Positions 6,204 through 13,993 of a stretch of 18,440 nt of DNA are shown one piece after another. How positions within the stretch are numbered: the stretch's first letter is position 1; the number at the start of each line of letters is the position of its first letter. Position numbers and translations under genes: made by a program. The DNA is from Parvibaculum sp964560165. Its GTDB lineage: Bacteria; Pseudomonadota; Alphaproteobacteria; Parvibaculales; Parvibaculaceae. A model generated the notes under the pieces. The model was not told the origin of the DNA, ran no database searches, and saw only the letters and a list, made by a program, of their open reading frames with translations. Location of the stretch: assembly GCA_964560165.1 (NCBI GenBank), contig CAZLLB010000043.1:1-18440 (forward strand), given 5' to 3'.

Positions 6204-7766
6204 ATGGACCGCAAGCCAGTGGATCGCGAGCCAGCAGATCGTGAGATTGAGCTGAAGCTTGAATGCGAGCCCGCTGCGCTGGATCGTCTGCGCCGCTCGC
6301 GCGCGCTCTCGCATCTGATGAAGGGCAAGGCGAGTGCGAAGGACTTGCGCTCGATCTATTTCGATACGGAAGATTTCATCCTGATGGAAAACGGCCTGGC
6401 CTTACGTGTGCGCGAGGTCGGAGCGACGCGCATCCAGACATTGAAGACGCGACCGCAGGGCGATGGCCCGGCCAGTGATCGCGGCGAATGGGAAGCCGTC
6501 CTCGGCCCTGAAAGCGTCGGGCCCGACCTCAATCGCCTGCCCGCCGATTTGCGCGACCGCATCCGCGCGCTTGCGGGCGAAGCGCAGATCTCGCCGCGCC
6601 TCGTCTCCGACATTCGCCGCATCGCACGCCGCCTGCACACCGAAAGCGGCAGCGAAGTTGAATTCGCCATCGACAGTGGCACCATATGCGCCAACGGTCG
6701 CACTCTTCCGATCAACGAACTTGAACTTGAATTGAAAAGCGGCGCGCCCGCCGATCTCTACCGCCTCGCGCTGGCGCTGGCCGATGTTGCACCGCTGCGT
6801 GTCGGCATGCGCAGCAAGGCCGAACGCGGTCACGCTCTGGCGACAGGCCAAGCACCTCTTCCCATGTATGCCGAAGCGGTCACGGTCCCACGCGACGCGA
6901 CGGTGGAGGAGGCCTATGCGCTGATCCTGCGCCATTGCCTCGCTCACCTCCTTGGCAATGAGGCTGCCGCCTTCGAGGGCGCATCGTCGGAAGGCTTGCA
7001 TCAGATGCGTGTTGCGCTGCGCCGCTTGCGCTCGGCCTTTATCGTCTTTGGCGGCCTGATACGAAACGCCGAAGTCGATGACATGGCTCACGAGGCGCGA
7101 TGGTTGACGCGGACGATCGGTCATGCGCGCGATTGCGATGTTTTCTTTTCCGAAATCCTCGCCCCATCCCTCGCCGAAGACCCGCGCGACATTGGCCAGA
7201 TCGCACTCAGCGCGGTGGCGGAAAAAGCGCAAGGCCAGGCGTGGGAAGCCGCCCGCGCCGCAATACGCTCCCCGCGCATGACGCGCTTCGTCTTGCGGCT
7301 GGCGCTCTATCTCGATGAGCGCGGCTGGCAATCGGTAAAGGACCACGATGGCCAAGCCTTGCGCGCGCCGGTCAAGGATTTCGCTACCCACGCGCTCGAC
7401 AAGCGCCTGAAGAAAGTCATGAAACTTGGCCGCCACATCGAGAAACTTGATATCGATGGCCGCCACGAATTGCGCAAACGCCTGAAAAAACTGCGCTACA
7501 CGTTGAACTTTTTCGCCGCGCTCTTTCCCTCCGCCTCCACCGCGCCCTACTTGCGCCGCCTGACAAAATTGCAGGATGTCTTCGGCGCGCTCAACGATTA
7601 TGAAACGGCCCGCACTATCGTTAACGATCTTGAGCGCGCCCATCTCCGTCTCGCCGATCCGGCGGCGCGCCTCATCGCCTTTCATGAACGCCGCTCCCAC
7701 AAGAAATGGCGCTCGGCGGTTAAAACCTGGCGGCGTTTCTGCGATCGACCGGCTTTCTGGCGCTGA
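6204..7766 (+). CDS. CYTH-CHAD domain protein, predicted inorganic triphosphatase
   Basis: A two-domain cytoplasmic protein of 520 residues. Residues about 12-212 form a CYTH (triphosphate tunnel) domain, with the signature E14-I-E16-L-K18 and further acidic or basic tunnel residues in YFDTEDF, LRVR, TLKTR, GEWEA and ELELELKSG. Residues about 232-500 form a CHAD domain of helices rich in His, Arg and Lys: HQMRVALRRLRS (266-277), GHARDCDVF and HELRKRLKKLRY (421-432). CYTH enzymes hydrolyse triphosphate or related substrates, and CHAD domains bind polyphosphate; E. coli YgiF has this arrangement. I chose the ATG at 6204 since CYTH begins soon after it. An in-frame TTG at 6144 would add 20 residues. 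Neither has a clear ribosome binding site. The position between hisF and hisE is unusual. Confidence 0.93.
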   Translation: MDRKPVDREPADREIELKLECEPAALDRLRRSRALSHLMKGKASAKDLRSIYFDTEDFILMENGLALRVREVGATRIQTLKTRPQGDGPASDRGEWEAVLGPESVGPDLNRLPADLRDRIRALAGEAQISPRLVSDIRRIARRLHTESGSEVEFAIDSGTICANGRTLPINELELELKSGAPADLYRLALALADVAPLRVGMRSKAERGHALATGQAPLPMYAEAVTVPRDATVEEAYALILRHCLAHLLGNEAAAFEGASSEGLHQMRVALRRLRSAFIVFGGLIRNAEVDDMAHEARWLTRTIGHARDCDVFFSEILAPSLAEDPRDIGQIALSAVAEKAQGQAWEAARAAIRSPRMTRFVLRLALYLDERGWQSVKDHDGQALRAPVKDFATHALDKRLKKVMKLGRHIEKLDIDGRHELRKRLKKLRYTLNFFAALFPSASTAPYLRRLTKLQDVFGALNDYETARTIVNDLERAHLRLADPAARLIAFHERRSHKKWRSAVKTWRRFCDRPAFWR

Positions 7767-7910
7767 AGCGACAAGGCATTGCGTGCATCATTTCTAAACA
7801 GCCGATCGAGACAATTTTCACGATCTGTTTAATTATATTTGAAGAGCTGCCCCATACCCTCTGCCTATCGAAATTTGTATGCGAGGACCTGTTCCTCACC
7901 GGAGGTGTTG
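7767..7910 (+). promoter_or_regulatory. AT-rich leader of the pentapeptide-repeat gene, possible promoter
   Basis: The 144-base gap becomes sharply AT-rich around 7815-7842 (TTTAATTATATTTG), unlike the coding DNA on either side. That is suggestive of a -10 region. No well-spaced -35 could be fixed with confidence. It ends with GGAGG at 7901-7905, five bases before the ATG, the clearest Shine-Dalgarno of the window. Confidence 0.35.
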
Positions 7911-8987
7911 ATGTCCGAAGGCACAGGCCCAGCTCGTCCCGGCACCGCGAACAAGCGGCCCGACGCCATGCGCGACCCACAGGCGATCATCGGACGCCGC
8001 ATCGGGCAGGAAGCGCTGGTCAAACTCTGCGAACTCAACAATCGCTATCTGAAAGGCGTGCCCAATGGCTGGTGCGTCGTGATGAAGGATTGCGATCTGT
8101 CGGGCCTCGATCTGCGCGGCCTCAATTTCTCCCACGCGCATTTCATCGCCTGCACGTTTGAGAATGCCGATCTCGAAGACGCCCGTTTCATCGGAGCCAA
8201 TCTCTTCAGCGCCAATTTCGACGGCGCAAATCTGACGCGCACCGATTTCACGCAAGCCGATCTGCGCGGCGCCTGTTTTGAAAACGCCGAGCTTGCCGAT
8301 GCGCGTCTCGACGGCGCCGATCTGCGCCGCGGTGTCGTCATCCGCGCCGATGGCATTCACAGCAATCGTGAAAACTCGAGTTTCCGCAACGCCAAGATGC
8401 GCGGCACCAAACTCGCCGAATGCAAGCTGCTGGGCGCAGACTTTGAGGGCGCGGCCTTGTCGGGCGTCAATCTCTACGGCGCCGATCTGCGCGGCGCGAA
8501 TTTCGCCGGCGCGGAACTTACTGGCGTCGAACTCACCGGCGCAAATCTGTCGGATGCCGATTTCCGCCGCGCCATCATGGATGAGGACACGACCAGTCGC
8601 GGCGACATGATGCGGGCCACCAAGGCCCGCACCGCCCCCGGCCCCGAGCGTATGCAGAAGATGCTGGAGAGCCACATCATCTGGATTCAAACCAGCCAGC
8701 GCCAGGGCAGCCGCGCCGACTTCTCGAATATGGATCTCTCGCGCACGGATTTTTCGCGCGCCGTGCTCGCCAGCGCCCTCTTCAAGGGCGCGATCCTCGC
8801 CGATGTCAATTTCGAGAATGCGATCCTGGCCGCCGCCGACTTCCGCGACGCCATCCTGCTCCGTGCCAATCTGACCAATGCCGACCTGCGTGGTGCCGAT
8901 CTGCGCGGCGCGAGCCTCAAGGATGCGCATCGCCAAGGCATGCGTATGGGCGAAATGGCCGGGCTAAATCTCGCGACTAAAACCTGA
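7911..8987 (+). CDS. Pentapeptide-repeat protein with two repeat blocks
   Basis: A 358-residue protein dominated by A(D/N)LXX repeats, which fold as a right-handed square beta-helix. The first block covers about residues 61-223. A non-repeat segment (about 224-268, with MDEDTTSRGDMMRATKAR and a helix-like RMQKMLESHIIWIQTS) interrupts it. A second block covers about 269-338. Residues 20-58 are a separate helical head (IIGRRIGQEALVKLCELNN). No signal peptide or membrane segment is seen. The start is set by the ideal GGAGG spacing; a longer frame upstream has only a non-ATG start. Some pentapeptide proteins mimic DNA and bind gyrase, but most have no known role, and nothing here decides its function. 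It lies between the CYTH-CHAD gene and hisE, probably with its own promoter. Confidence 0.93.
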   Translation: MSEGTGPARPGTANKRPDAMRDPQAIIGRRIGQEALVKLCELNNRYLKGVPNGWCVVMKDCDLSGLDLRGLNFSHAHFIACTFENADLEDARFIGANLFSANFDGANLTRTDFTQADLRGACFENAELADARLDGADLRRGVVIRADGIHSNRENSSFRNAKMRGTKLAECKLLGADFEGAALSGVNLYGADLRGANFAGAELTGVELTGANLSDADFRRAIMDEDTTSRGDMMRATKARTAPGPERMQKMLESHIIWIQTSQRQGSRADFSNMDLSRTDFSRAVLASALFKGAILADVNFENAILAAADFRDAILLRANLTNADLRGADLRGASLKDAHRQGMRMGEMAGLNLATKT

Positions 8988-8991
8988 GTTT

Positions 8992-9012
8992 TCCGCCCTG
9001 TTTCAGGGCGGA
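8992..9012 (+). terminator. Hairpin after the pentapeptide-repeat gene
   Basis: TCCGCCCTG (8992-9000) and CAGGGCGGA (9004-9012) form a perfect 9-bp stem with a TTT loop, starting 4 bases after the stop codon. No T-tract follows, so it is not a textbook intrinsic terminator. It may still end or protect the upstream transcript. Confidence 0.4.
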
Positions 9013-9158
9013 GCCGCCACTAACGTCGCGTTTCCAGGCCCCAAAAGCAGATCGCGCCGAGCGTCTGGCATCCAAATCCCAAATCTGCTACGGAAAGCCG
9101 CCGGGACTGGCCTTTTATCGAGGTCGGCGAGCGGCGTTTCTCCCACGGGGATGCCCGC

Positions 9159-9503
9159 ATGGCAGCCGACGCAACCGAGCTTGACCGTCTCTTTGAGGTG
9201 ATCGTCTCCCGCAAAGGGGCCGACGCCTCATCGTCCTATACCGCCAAGCTGGTCGCTGGCGGCCCCGCTCTGTGCGCCCGCAAGTTTGGCGAAGAGGCGA
9301 TCGAAACCGTCATCGCGGCGCTTGGCACCGATAAGCAGGCCGTCATCGCCGAAAGCGCCGATCTCCTTTATCACTGGCTGGTGATGTTGGCGGCGCTCGA
9401 CGTTTCCCCCGCTTCGGTTTATGCCGAACTGGAACGTCGCGAGGGCCGCTCCGGCCTCGATGAAAAAGCATCGCGCAGCATCGGCGTGGAGACCAAGTCA
9501 TGA
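9159..9503 (+). CDS. hisE: HisE, phosphoribosyl-ATP pyrophosphatase
   Basis: Hydrolyses phosphoribosyl-ATP to phosphoribosyl-AMP and pyrophosphate, the second step of histidine synthesis. At 114 residues it is a stand-alone HisE, not fused to HisI. The MazG-like metal-binding pattern is intact, with E45, E46 and E49 in FGEEAIETVIAA and E65 and D68 in ESADLLYHWLVML. The GLDEKASR tail is conserved in the family. The ribosome binding site is weak (GGGG about 8 bases upstream). The final codons overlap the coaA start as ATGA, so the two genes are translationally coupled. A 171-base gap and hairpin separate it from the pentapeptide gene, so hisE-coaA may be transcribed on its own. Confidence 0.95.
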   Translation: MAADATELDRLFEVIVSRKGADASSSYTAKLVAGGPALCARKFGEEAIETVIAALGTDKQAVIAESADLLYHWLVMLAALDVSPASVYAELERREGRSGLDEKASRSIGVETKS

Positions 9504-10483
9504 CGGCCACGACCGAACTCAAAGTCGATGACGGCGCGGTGGATACGGGCACCCTCTCGCCCTATCGCTATTTCACTGCCGCTGAATGGGGCGAGCTGCG
9601 CAAGGACACGCCTCTGCCGCTGACCCATGCCGAGCTTGAAGAACTGAAAGGTTTCGGCGAGCGCGTCTCGCTTGATGAAGTCAGCGAGATTTACCTGCCG
9701 CTCTCGCGCCTCATCAATCTCTATGTGCGCGAGATGCAGGAGCTTTACCGCGTCACCTCCGATTTCCTCGGCCGCGCGCAGGACAAGGTGCCCTATATCA
9801 TCGGCATCGCCGGATCGGTCGCTGTCGGCAAGAGCACCTCGGCGCGTATCATGCGCACTTTGCTCGCGCGTTGGCCGAACCACCCCAAGGTCGATCTCCT
9901 CACGACCGACGGTTTCCTCTTTCCAAACCGCACCCTCGAAGAGCGCGCCCTGATGGGCCGCAAAGGCTTTCCCGAAAGTTTCGACGCGCGCCGCCTGATC
10001 CAGTTTCTTTCAGACGTGAAGGCCGGCATGCGCAACGTCGAAGCGCCGGTCTATTCGCATTTCACCTATGACATCGTGCCCGGCGAAACGGTCACCGTCG
10101 ATCAGCCAGACATTCTGATCGTCGAAGGCCTCAACGTGTTGCAGCCCTGGAAGCCCGCCGAAGGCGAAGCGCCGCAGCCCTTCGTCTCCGACTTTTTCGA
10201 CTTCTCGATCTATCTCGATGCCGATGAAACCGACATTCGCCGCTGGTATATCGACCGTTTTCTGAGCCTGCGCTCGACCTCGTTCAAGGACCCGGCCGCT
10301 TATTTTCACCGCTATTCGAATTTGAGCGACGAAGAGGCGGTCGAAACGGCGGATGCGATCTGGACCTCGATCAACCTCGCCAACCTGCATCGAAACATCC
10401 TGCCGACACGCCAGCGCGCGGATGCGATCCTGCGCAAGGGCGAAAACCATCGCATCCGCGAAGTGGCGCTCAGGAAGCTCTAG
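9500..10483 (+). CDS. coaA: CoaA, type I pantothenate kinase
   Basis: Phosphorylates pantothenate with ATP, the first committed step of coenzyme A synthesis, and is usually feedback-inhibited by CoA. At 327 residues it matches the prokaryotic type I family. The N-terminal YRYFTAAEWGELR is typical, the P-loop GSVAVGKS is at residues 105-112, and LLTTDGFLFPN and RKGFPESFDARRL follow. The acidic FSIYLDADETDIRRWYIDRF and the C-terminal NILPTRQRADAILRKGENHRI are also family blocks. GGAG lies 8 bases before the ATG, which overlaps the hisE stop. The coupling to hisE is positional; no shared pathway is implied. A dispersed palindromic repeat lies just after the stop. Confidence 0.98.
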   Translation: MTATTELKVDDGAVDTGTLSPYRYFTAAEWGELRKDTPLPLTHAELEELKGFGERVSLDEVSEIYLPLSRLINLYVREMQELYRVTSDFLGRAQDKVPYIIGIAGSVAVGKSTSARIMRTLLARWPNHPKVDLLTTDGFLFPNRTLEERALMGRKGFPESFDARRLIQFLSDVKAGMRNVEAPVYSHFTYDIVPGETVTVDQPDILIVEGLNVLQPWKPAEGEAPQPFVSDFFDFSIYLDADETDIRRWYIDRFLSLRSTSFKDPAAYFHRYSNLSDEEAVETADAIWTSINLANLHRNILPTRQRADAILRKGENHRIREVALRKL

Positions 10484-10495
10484 AGCCTTTCCATC

Positions 10496-10532
10496 CGTCA
10501 TTGCGAGACGCCGAAGCGGCGTGGCAATCCAG
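10496..10532. repeat. Dispersed palindromic repeat, copy 1 (REP-like)
   Basis: Starts with CGTCATTGCGAG and ends with GGCAATCCAGTC. Outer arms ATTGC (10500-10504) and GCAAT (10524-10528) enclose a perfect inner stem ACGCCG/CGGCGT around AAG. It lies between the converging coaA and adenosine kinase genes. The GTCATTGCGAG ... GCAATCC pattern is one I recognise as a widespread intergenic bacterial repeat, often misread as small ORFs. Copy 2 is near 14.0 kb. Confidence 0.7.
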
Positions 10533-10564
10533 TCTGCGCGGCGAAGGGGTAGATGGCCCTCGCC

Positions 10565-11557
10565 TCAGAGCCCCTGCGCTTTCGCAAGCTCGCTGAGTGA
10601 CACCAGCGGCCTCGGCCCGTAATGCGAAATGATTTCCGCCGCCGCCATCGCGCCGAGCTTGCCGCAATGGACGGGCGTATAGCCGCGCGCTAACCCGAAC
10701 AGAAACCCCGCCGCGAAGAGATCGCCCGCTCCGGTCGTATCGACGATCTTCTCGACCTTGTCGGCGGCCACTTTATGCACTTCGCCATTGGCGACGATAA
10801 CCGCGCCCTGCTCCGAGCGCGTCAGCGCTGCGAATTTGCAGTCGCGCTTCACCTGCGCCAGAGCCTCATCGAAACTCTCGACTTCATAGAGCGACAGAAT
10901 TTCCGTTTCATTGGCAAAGAGCAGATCGACTTCTTCCCTGGCGAGCTTGCGGAACTCGTCGCGATACCGAGCGACGCAGAAGGAATCCGACAATGTCAGC
11001 GAGACGATGCGCCCCGCGTCGCGTGCAACTTTAGCTGCCTTGAGGAACGCCTGCTTCGCGCCAGGCTGATCCCAGAGATAGCCTTCCATATAGGTCGCAA
11101 AGGATGCCTTGATCACGTCTTCGTCAATGTCGTCAGGCGTCAGGCCCTGCGCCGCGCCCAGAAACGTGCTCATGCTGCGCTGCGCATCGGGTGTCACGAG
11201 GATCAAGCAGCGGCCCGTCGGCGCGCCGTCTTTGGCGACAGGCGAGGGAAAGCTCACACCCAGCGTCTTGATGTCATGCTGGAAGACCTGACCGAGCTGA
11301 TCGTCCTTCACCTTGCCGAAGAACGCACCCTTGCCGCCGAGCGAAGCAAGCCCCGCAATCGTATTGGCGCAGGAGCCGCCCGACATCTCGACCGCCTCGC
11401 CCATGCGCCCATAAAGTTCATCGGCGCGAGCATCGTCGATAAGCGTCATGCCGCCTTTCTGGATGCCGTTATCGCCGAGAAACTTATCGTCGGCATTGGC
11501 GATCACATCCACCAGCGCATTGCCGATACCGGCGACGTCGAATTTGATTTCGGCCAT
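10565..11557 (-). CDS. PfkB-family sugar/nucleoside kinase, probable adenosine kinase
   Basis: A 330-residue ribokinase-fold enzyme. The N-terminal FDVAGIGNALVDVIA and the MSGGSCANTIAGLASLGGKGAFFGKV block form the substrate-side signature. DTTGAGDLFAAGFLFG is the PfkB signature 2, with the catalytic Asp279 in GAGD. The pattern best fits the bacterial adenosine kinase group common in Alphaproteobacteria, which would salvage adenosine to AMP. Specificity cannot be proved from sequence, and ribokinase or another nucleoside kinase is possible. I chose the ATG giving MAEIKFDVAG; a 29-residue upstream extension is unlike the family. A sigma70-like promoter lies 70-100 bases upstream. It is convergent with coaA. 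Confidence 0.92.
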   Translation of the reverse strand: MAEIKFDVAGIGNALVDVIANADDKFLGDNGIQKGGMTLIDDARADELYGRMGEAVEMSGGSCANTIAGLASLGGKGAFFGKVKDDQLGQVFQHDIKTLGVSFPSPVAKDGAPTGRCLILVTPDAQRSMSTFLGAAQGLTPDDIDEDVIKASFATYMEGYLWDQPGAKQAFLKAAKVARDAGRIVSLTLSDSFCVARYRDEFRKLAREEVDLLFANETEILSLYEVESFDEALAQVKRDCKFAALTRSEQGAVIVANGEVHKVAADKVEKIVDTTGAGDLFAAGFLFGLARGYTPVHCGKLGAMAAAEIISHYGPRPLVSLSELAKAQGL

Positions 11558-11627
11558 GGAATCTCTACTTCTCGAAAGGCTGGGGGTGAAAAGACCGGGA
11601 AGGGAAAATCGGGGAAATTGAGGCGCG

Positions 11628-11655
11628 AGTATAGGCATTCGCACCGCCGCGACAA
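11628..11655 (-). promoter_or_regulatory. Candidate sigma70 promoter of the adenosine kinase-like gene
   Basis: On the minus strand TTGTCG (11655-11650) and TATACT (11633-11628) are spaced by 16 bases. They match the consensus at four and five of six positions. The leader would be about 60 bases. The region is the divergent gap shared with the EI24-type gene. Confidence 0.45.
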
Positions 11656-11694
11656 TTGGATAAGCTCAAGAGCCATACAGCTTCGGGTTCTCCC

Positions 11695-12354
11695 ATGATT
11701 TCAGATGCCTCACGCGCTCTCGCCCAGATTTTCTCGCCGCCCTTTCGCCGTGTCCTCTGGCTGTCATTGCTCACCACCATCATCGTTCTCGCTCTGTTCG
11801 GCGCTGGCGCGCAATGGGCCCTGAACTCCCTGCCGCAATTTGGCGCCGCATGGCTCGACACGACATTGGAATGGGTGGCGCGTTTCTTCGCCGTGGTGGT
11901 GCTGATCCCGCTCGTTCATCCGGTCATTTCGCTTGTCGCGGGTTTTTTTCTGGAGCGCATCGCCGCCCGCGTCGAGGCTGAGGATTATCCCGCCGCCGCG
12001 CCGGGTCGTGACCAGCCTTTTTTTCAATCGCTGCTGATCGCCATCCGCTTCACGCTTGTGCTGATCTTCGTCAACGTGATCGCACTGCCCTTCTATCTGG
12101 TGCCGGGGCTTAACCTCGCGCTCTTCTGGATCGTCAACGGCTACCTGCTTGGCCGCGAATATTTTGAACTCGTCGCGCTGCGCCATCTCGATTTCGCCAG
12201 CGCCAGGACGTTGCGCCGCGGTCATGGTCTTCGCATCTTCATCAGCGGTGTCGTCATCGCTGCTTTCGCGACCGTGCCCTTTCTCAATCTGCTGACGCCG
12301 CTCTTTGCGACAGCCTTCATGGTTCACACCTCCAAAAGGATCGGCCTCGCATGA
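11695..12354 (+). CDS. EI24/CysZ-like integral membrane protein
   Basis: A 219-residue inner-membrane protein of the EI24 superfamily, which includes the CysZ sulfate permease of E. coli. Hydrophobic segments are seen at about 20-43, 56-86, 111-137, 138-153 and 180-206. The YLVPGLNLALFWIVNGYLLGREYFELVALRH stretch, with its charged GREYFE, is the family hallmark. The function may be sulfate uptake, but no cys genes are nearby, so I give no symbol. I chose the ATG; an in-frame TTG 13 codons upstream is less likely. The gene stops in an ATGA overlap with the lipoprotein gene, so the two are cotranscribed and coupled. Confidence 0.87.
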   Translation: MISDASRALAQIFSPPFRRVLWLSLLTTIIVLALFGAGAQWALNSLPQFGAAWLDTTLEWVARFFAVVVLIPLVHPVISLVAGFFLERIAARVEAEDYPAAAPGRDQPFFQSLLIAIRFTLVLIFVNVIALPFYLVPGLNLALFWIVNGYLLGREYFELVALRHLDFASARTLRRGHGLRIFISGVVIAAFATVPFLNLLTPLFATAFMVHTSKRIGLA

Positions 12355-12761
12355 TTGCGTCTTTCCGGCTCGCGCCCGTTCTTCTCGGCCTCATGTTTCT
12401 GGGCGGCTGCGCAGGCGGCGGCCATACAGGGTCGAGCGGCATCACGGAAGGCAAGATCGCTTTCGTGGAACCTGCATCCACCATCGGCAGCGGCCCGCTG
12501 ACGCCACAAAGCCTTCTGGGCGTCGCGCCTTCGGCCCTCACCGCGCGCCTCGGTGAACCTGCCTTCAAGCGCACGGAGCCGGGTGCTGAAGTCTGGCAAT
12601 ATGGCGGCAATGCCTGCGCGCTCTTTGTCTATTTCTACAAGACCAGTGGCGGCGCGCTCTCCTCCGCCTATGTCGATGCGCGCCGCAATGCAGGCGGCGC
12701 GGCGGACGCATCTTCCTGCCTTGCTGAAGTCTCTGCCAAGCGCTCCACGCCCGTTTCCTGA
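12351..12761 (+). CDS. Small outer-membrane-type lipoprotein, SmpA/BamE-like fold suspected
   Basis: A 136-residue protein with a lipoprotein signal peptide: positively charged start, hydrophobic core, and lipobox L17-G-G-C20. Residue +2 is Ala, so sorting to the outer membrane is expected by the usual rule for proteobacteria. The mature part has a short flexible region and then TPQSLLGVAPSALTARLGEPAFKR and EVWQYGGNACALFVYFYKT. This resembles small beta-rich lipoproteins of the SmpA/OmlA type that read as 'W-Y-C-L-F-Y'. Cys89 and Cys119 could form a disulfide in the periplasm. The function is unknown. It overlaps the EI24-type gene by 4 bases and ends 1 base from the end of nth on the other strand. 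Confidence 0.85.
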   Translation: MIASFRLAPVLLGLMFLGGCAGGGHTGSSGITEGKIAFVEPASTIGSGPLTPQSLLGVAPSALTARLGEPAFKRTEPGAEVWQYGGNACALFVYFYKTSGGALSSAYVDARRNAGGAADASSCLAEVSAKRSTPVS

Positions 12762-12773
12762 TCTAGATCAGGA
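12756..12773. repeat. 18-bp perfect palindrome spanning two convergent stop codons
   Basis: TCCTGATCTAGATCAGGA reads the same on both strands. It contains the TGA of the lipoprotein gene (plus) and the TAG of nth (minus). Without a loop it is better suited to a DNA-binding dimer than to a hairpin, though RNA from either strand could fold with a small loop. No T-tract follows on either side. Confidence 0.6.
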
Positions 12774-13407
12774 CCGTCTTCGCCTTGTATTTGCAGAGAT
12801 CGGCGACGATGCATGTGGGGCAAAGCGGCTTTCGCGCAATGCACGTATAGCGCCCGTGCAGGATCAGCCAGTGATGCGCGTGCAGCATGTATTTGTCCGG
12901 CACGACTTTCATCAACTGCTTTTCAACGGCCAGCACATCCTTGCCGGGCGCGAGGCCGGTGCGATTGCCGATACGAAAAATATGTGTGTCCACCGCAATG
13001 GTCGGTTCGCCAAAGGCGACGTTGCGCACCACATTGGCCGTCTTGCGCCCAACGCCGGGTAGCGCCTCAAGCTCGGCTTGTGTTCGCGGCACCTCGCCGC
13101 CATGGTTTTCAATCAGCAGCCGCGAAAGCGCGATGACGTTCTTGGCCTTGTTGCGATAGAGCCCGATGGTCTTGATATGGTCGGTGAGCTTTCCCTCGCC
13201 GAGCTTCACCATCTTTTGTGGCGTATCGGCAATCTTGAAGAGCTTCTCCGTCGCCTTGTTGACGCCCTTGTCGGTCGCCTGCGCCGAAAGCACCACGGCG
13301 ACCAGCAGCGTATAGACGTTCACATATTGCAGCTCCGTCTGCGGCTCGGGGAGAGCGGCGGAGAGGCGTGCAAAAAATTCTTCGATTTCGGGCTTTTTCA
13401 TTCGCAT
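12763..13407 (-). CDS. nth: Endonuclease III (Nth), DNA glycosylase/AP lyase
   Basis: Base-excision repair enzyme that removes oxidised pyrimidines and cleaves abasic sites. At 214 residues it is a normal length. The helix-hairpin-helix LPGVGRKTANVV contains the catalytic Lys122, and Asp140 lies in VDTHIFR. The C-terminal [4Fe-4S] ligands follow the standard spacing C-X6-C-X2-C-X5-C (Cys189, 196, 199, 205). The start is either ATG at 13407 or the ATG two codons later; neither has a strong ribosome binding site. It is divergent from the DUF2244 gene, an arrangement I recall from related bacteria, and convergent with the lipoprotein gene with one base between them. Confidence 0.97.
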   Translation of the reverse strand: MRMKKPEIEEFFARLSAALPEPQTELQYVNVYTLLVAVVLSAQATDKGVNKATEKLFKIADTPQKMVKLGEGKLTDHIKTIGLYRNKAKNVIALSRLLIENHGGEVPRTQAELEALPGVGRKTANVVRNVAFGEPTIAVDTHIFRIGNRTGLAPGKDVLAVEKQLMKVVPDKYMLHAHHWLILHGRYTCIARKPLCPTCIVADLCKYKAKTVLI

Positions 13408-13487
13408 GGCGGGTGAAACATGCGCGGCTTCGCTTGCTCAGGCAAGGGGGCTTGGCGGCGGCCCCGTGGAGTTTTAATCTCATAAGC

Positions 13488-13988
13488 ATGGACCGCATGC
13501 CCGCGACCACACCTGCCGGAAAGCTCGACGGCCCTCTGCGTTTCAATGCAGTGGTGACGCCGCATCGCTCTTTGAGCCGCAAAGGCTTCGTGATCGTGAT
13601 GTCGCTGATGATCGCCACGAACTTCATGGCGGGCATGATTTTCCTGCTGGAAGGCGCATGGCCGATTTTCGGCTTTTGCGTCCTCGATGTAGTGCTGATC
13701 TGGTGGGCCTTCCGCGCCAATTACCGCGCCGCCCGCGCCTATGAAACGGTGCAGCTATCCGACAGCGAACTCCGCATCAATCGCGTCGATCAGCGCGGAC
13801 GCGCGCAGGCTTTCAGTTTTCAGCCCTATTGGGTGCGTCTCGACCTCGTCGAAAATCCAGACGAGTCCACCAATCTTTATGTACGCTCGCATGGCAAAAG
13901 CCTCGAACTGGCGCATGTCCTCTCGCCGCCCGAGCGCCTGCAATTCGCTCATGCGCTGCAAGCCGCGCTACGAAAACTGAAAAATTAG
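13488..13988 (+). CDS. DUF2244 membrane protein
   Basis: A 166-residue inner-membrane protein of unknown function, of the DUF2244 type. After a soluble N-terminus with PLRFNAVVTPHRSLSRKGF come two adjacent hydrophobic helices at about 33-54 and 57-75. The second is followed by the conserved WWAFRANYRAARAYE motif. The cytoplasmic tail has a beta-rich LSDSELRINRVD, a YWVRLDL block and a LSPPERLQFAHALQ end, all typical of the family. I chose the ATG at 13488, which gives the usual length; frames farther upstream overlap nth. No clear Shine-Dalgarno is visible. The stop is followed within 6 bases by repeat copy 2. Confidence 0.88.
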   Translation: MDRMPATTPAGKLDGPLRFNAVVTPHRSLSRKGFVIVMSLMIATNFMAGMIFLLEGAWPIFGFCVLDVVLIWWAFRANYRAARAYETVQLSDSELRINRVDQRGRAQAFSFQPYWVRLDLVENPDESTNLYVRSHGKSLELAHVLSPPERLQFAHALQAALRKLKN

Positions 13989-13993
13989 ATAGT

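Noticed and set aside
6402..7700. Long minus-strand open frame antisense to the CYTH-CHAD gene
   Set aside because: Plus-strand product has two recognisable domains. The antisense frame is a by-product of high G+C codon bias and has no recognisable motif.
7896..8936. Repetitive minus-strand open frame antisense to the pentapeptide gene
   Set aside because: Its regularity (GAxQIGxxEI pattern) is the reverse reading of the A(D/N)LxG repeat codons; no ribosome binding site or family match was seen.
9046..9089. Inverted repeat AGCAGAT ... ATCTGCT in the gap before hisE
   Set aside because: Seven-base arms with a 30-base loop are weak in a gap of this size, and no promoter elements align with it.
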